This document shows positions 62,276-64,000 of a stretch of 64,000 nt of DNA, in pieces (within the stretch, counting starts at the first letter, position 1; the number at the start of each line of letters is the position of its first letter). The notes under the pieces were generated by a model. The model worked only from the letters and a program-made list of their open reading frames with translations, did not search any database and was not told the origin of the DNA. Both the position numbers and the translations under genes were made by a program. This stretch comes from Comamonadaceae bacterium (GTDB lineage: Bacteria > Pseudomonadota > Gammaproteobacteria > Burkholderiales > Burkholderiaceae_C): the NCBI GenBank assembly GCA_947371915.1, contig CANBRM010000001.1:1-64000 (forward strand), read 5' to 3'.

Positions 62276-63571
62276 ATGAACCCCATTTTTAGTCAGTCCC
62301 TCAAAGCCCTGTGCGCGATCACCGCCTTGGCCGTGCTTTCGGCCTGTGGCGGTGCCAGCAGCACGGTGAATCCAATCATTCCAAAGCGCATCGTTGCGTT
62401 TGGTGATGGCTTGAGCGATGTGGGCACGGGCAGCGTCACAGGCTTAGGCGGACGATTCACCATCAACGGCAGCGATACAGTTGCTGCAGCGACCACCACG
62501 CTGGCGACGCCGACGACTGTGAGCGAAGTGCTCGCAGGCGTTTATGGCTTGTGGTCTGCCACTCTGCCCCCCGTGGCAAGAACGATTGGCGACACCACAT
62601 CCTTACCCGCCACGGGTTTGGTCAGCTACGCCAAAGGCAACGCCATGATTCGCAAGGCCGATGCCGCCACCGTCAGTGGCAGCTTAGGTGGCAACGAGCC
62701 CACGCTGATTGCCCAAGTGCAAGACTATTTGGCCCGCGTCAACAACAAAGTGGCCACCGACGACTTGATTGTGATCACCGCTGGCACGCGCGATTTGTTC
62801 TCCATCTCTTACCGCTACTTTGGTCGCAATGCCACGATGCTGGCGGCCGATGGCACAACCGCCATCAACATCGACAGCGCTTTGGTGACCCAACTCGGCG
62901 GCCCCTTGGCAGATAAAACCGCGGCCTTTGCTGAGCTGGACCGCGTGGTCAACGGTAGCAATGGTTTGATGGCCGCCATCGACTTGTTGGTGCAAGCCGG
63001 TGCCACCCATGTGTTGGTGGTCGAGCCCATGAATTTGGCACGTACCCCTTGGGGCTTGTCGCTGGACGGCAGCAGCACGTTGGCCGATGGCAAGTCGAAA
63101 AACTTTTTGTGGTCCTTGTCCTACGACACGGATGAGGCTTGTTTGAAGACCAACGCCAACAACTCGTTCCATTGCAAGTTGACCGTCGCCTTGATGGACA
63201 AATACAAAACCGATGCGGACAGCCGTCGCGTGTTGCACGTCGATTTGGCGCAGCAGCTCAACCTGTGGTCGGGCACCACCGAAACAGGCAATTTGAATAC
63301 CTATCTGTCTTACGGCGTGCTGCAAGCGCCCAAAACACCAGCCTGCGCAGTGGCCACCGTCGGCACACCACCAACGCTCGCTACCAGCTACGTGGCCACA
63401 GACTTCAGATACAGCACCGGCTGCACCGTCAATGCCTCTGCTTCAATTTGGACCGACGCCGCGTTCAACAGTTACTTGTTTGCCGATAACTTGAACCTGA
63501 CGCCGCTGGGCAACACCTTGATTGCCAACTACATCTACAACACCAAGTTTTACCAAGCAGCTTGGCGTTAA
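62276..63571 (+). CDS. GDSL/SGNH-family lipoprotein, probably non-catalytic
   Basis: A 431-residue lipoprotein: signal peptide MNPIFSQSLKALCAI to lipobox LSAC (Cys24), then an SGNH-hydrolase fold beginning IVAFGDGLSDVG at 39-50. In active members this reads FGDSLSD, so the nucleophile Ser is Gly45 here. The third block GxND reads GTRD (170-173) and the last block DxxH reads DNLN (404-407), so Asn and His of the catalytic set are also missing; Asp404 remains. SGNH proteins of this length are usually esterases or lipases; this one is likely to bind rather than cleave. It stands alone after the Sua5 gene. Confidence 0.8.
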   Translation: MNPIFSQSLKALCAITALAVLSACGGASSTVNPIIPKRIVAFGDGLSDVGTGSVTGLGGRFTINGSDTVAAATTTLATPTTVSEVLAGVYGLWSATLPPVARTIGDTTSLPATGLVSYAKGNAMIRKADAATVSGSLGGNEPTLIAQVQDYLARVNNKVATDDLIVITAGTRDLFSISYRYFGRNATMLAADGTTAINIDSALVTQLGGPLADKTAAFAELDRVVNGSNGLMAAIDLLVQAGATHVLVVEPMNLARTPWGLSLDGSSTLADGKSKNFLWSLSYDTDEACLKTNANNSFHCKLTVALMDKYKTDADSRRVLHVDLAQQLNLWSGTTETGNLNTYLSYGVLQAPKTPACAVATVGTPPTLATSYVATDFRYSTGCTVNASASIWTDAAFNSYLFADNLNLTPLGNTLIANYIYNTKFYQAAWR

Positions 63572-63584
63572 CCTCGGCGATGTT

Positions 63585-63857
63585 TTAATTTGAGCTTGCG
63601 GCCGCGCCAAACCGCAAGCGCATCCACAAAATGCTGGATGCCAAGGCCAAGGTGATCACGTTGGCGATCACCACGGGCCAGGCTTCGATCAGCAAGCCGT
63701 AGGCCAGCCATAGCGCGATCCCTAGGGTAAAGGCGCTGTACATGCCCAAAGAGATGCCGCTGACATCACGTGTTTTGAACGTCAACCACGCCTGCGGGAT
63801 GAAGCTGGCGGTGGTTAACGAGGCGGCGGCGTAGCCAACAAAATCGGTCAGTTGCAT
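63585..63857 (-). CDS. SemiSWEET-type sugar transporter
   Basis: A 90-residue three-span protein: VGYAAASLTTASFIPQAWLTF (span 1 with the PQ motif), then GISLGMYSAFTLGIALWLAYGLLI and VVIANVITLALASSILWMRL. This is the triple-helix bundle of bacterial SemiSWEETs, which work as dimers for sugar uniport. ATG 63857 (MQLTDFVGY) begins the first span; the longer frame from 63950 belongs to overlapping sequence of the next gene. It lies 32 bases after the carboxypeptidase gene on the same strand. Confidence 0.88.
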   Translation of the reverse strand: MQLTDFVGYAAASLTTASFIPQAWLTFKTRDVSGISLGMYSAFTLGIALWLAYGLLIEAWPVVIANVITLALASSILWMRLRFGAAASSN

Positions 63858-63888
63858 GGGTTCTTTCGCATGGGGTCTTTCAAGAGAT

Positions 63889-64000
63889 TCAAGGTTGCTG
63901 CGCGACCCAGTCCACCATCGCATCGAGGGCGGGGCGGGCGGCGTTGGCATTGGGGTGGTGCAGCACAGCGACCAGCACCCAGCGCTTGCCGTTGGGGCCG
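63889..64000 (-). CDS. dacB: D-alanyl-D-alanine carboxypeptidase/endopeptidase, C-terminal end only
   Basis: Reading the minus strand from the right edge gives about 36 residues: PNGKRWVLVAVLHHPNANA, then ARPALDAMVDWVAQQP and a stop at 63889-63891. This matches the C-terminus of PBP4-type (DacB) peptidoglycan carboxypeptidases. The catalytic motifs lie outside the window, so the identification is by C-terminal resemblance only. Confidence 0.6.
   Translation of the reverse strand, partial: GPNGKRWVLVAVLHHPNANAARPALDAMVDWVAQQP

Overview
The window is a contiguous piece of a betaproteobacterial chromosome, most likely Burkholderiales, family Comamonadaceae (Limnohabitans/Rhodoferax-like). This rests on dense GC-rich coding, gene neighbourhoods typical of that family (yajC-secD-secF, smg-dprA next to def-fmt, pyk-fba-purC-cnoX-purE-purK-sua5) and protein resemblance; no rRNA or tRNA gene is present to confirm it. 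I see no insertion sequence, prophage or CRISPR array. About 58 protein genes cover nearly everything, and no gene-free stretch exceeds about 225 bases.

Layout. 1-1920: 3' part of purB, then a glutathione S-transferase. 1928-8796: a seven-gene leftward operon (SnoaL-like, SDR, chalcone-isomerase-like, Cfa-like methyltransferase, DUF1365, FAD oxidoreductase, glutathione peroxidase), divergent from a MerR regulator carrying the Wx9EH and ExHxxG signatures of B12-dependent photoreceptors (CarH/LitR). This looks like a light/photo-oxidation lipid-modification module and is the most interesting system here. 8793-20685: rfaE2, glnE, yhdP, a DctS/DctR-like two-component pair, mltA and small membrane or unknown genes. 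20748-21341: two tandem Bor/Iss-like lipoproteins closed by a strong terminator. 21485-25024: fused indolepyruvate ferredoxin oxidoreductase. 25116-28304: yajC-secD-secF, with an apparent one-base frameshift near the start of secD. 28309-33453: smg, dprA, def, fmt, azlCD and an exported AhpD-like protein.

33450-50936 is a 17-kb sugar-acid catabolic island. A leftward operon (43017 to 33450) encodes a MalEFGK-type ABC importer, gluconokinase, gluconate 5-dehydrogenase, idonate dehydrogenase, a cupin, a FadR-type GntR regulator, D-erythronate dehydrogenase (DenD) and an SDR. A rightward operon (44194 to 50936) encodes an IlvD/Edd sugar-acid dehydratase, two SDRs, a KDG-type kinase, a beta-hydroxyacid dehydrogenase and a UxaA-type dehydratase. 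A 2-hydroxyacid dehydrogenase lies between them. A shared operator-like motif occurs before both operons (43069-43084 and 44111-44126); the second sits exactly between a -35 and a -10, which ties the island to the FadR-type regulator.

51055-62245 carries central carbon and purine genes (pgk, pyk, fba, purC, cnoX-like, purE, purK, sua5). A block with a small exported protein, a RelE-type toxin-antitoxin pair and a fatty acid desaturase separates pgk from pyk. 62276-64000 holds a GDSL-family lipoprotein that has lost its catalytic residues, a SemiSWEET transporter and the 3' end of a dacB-like carboxypeptidase.
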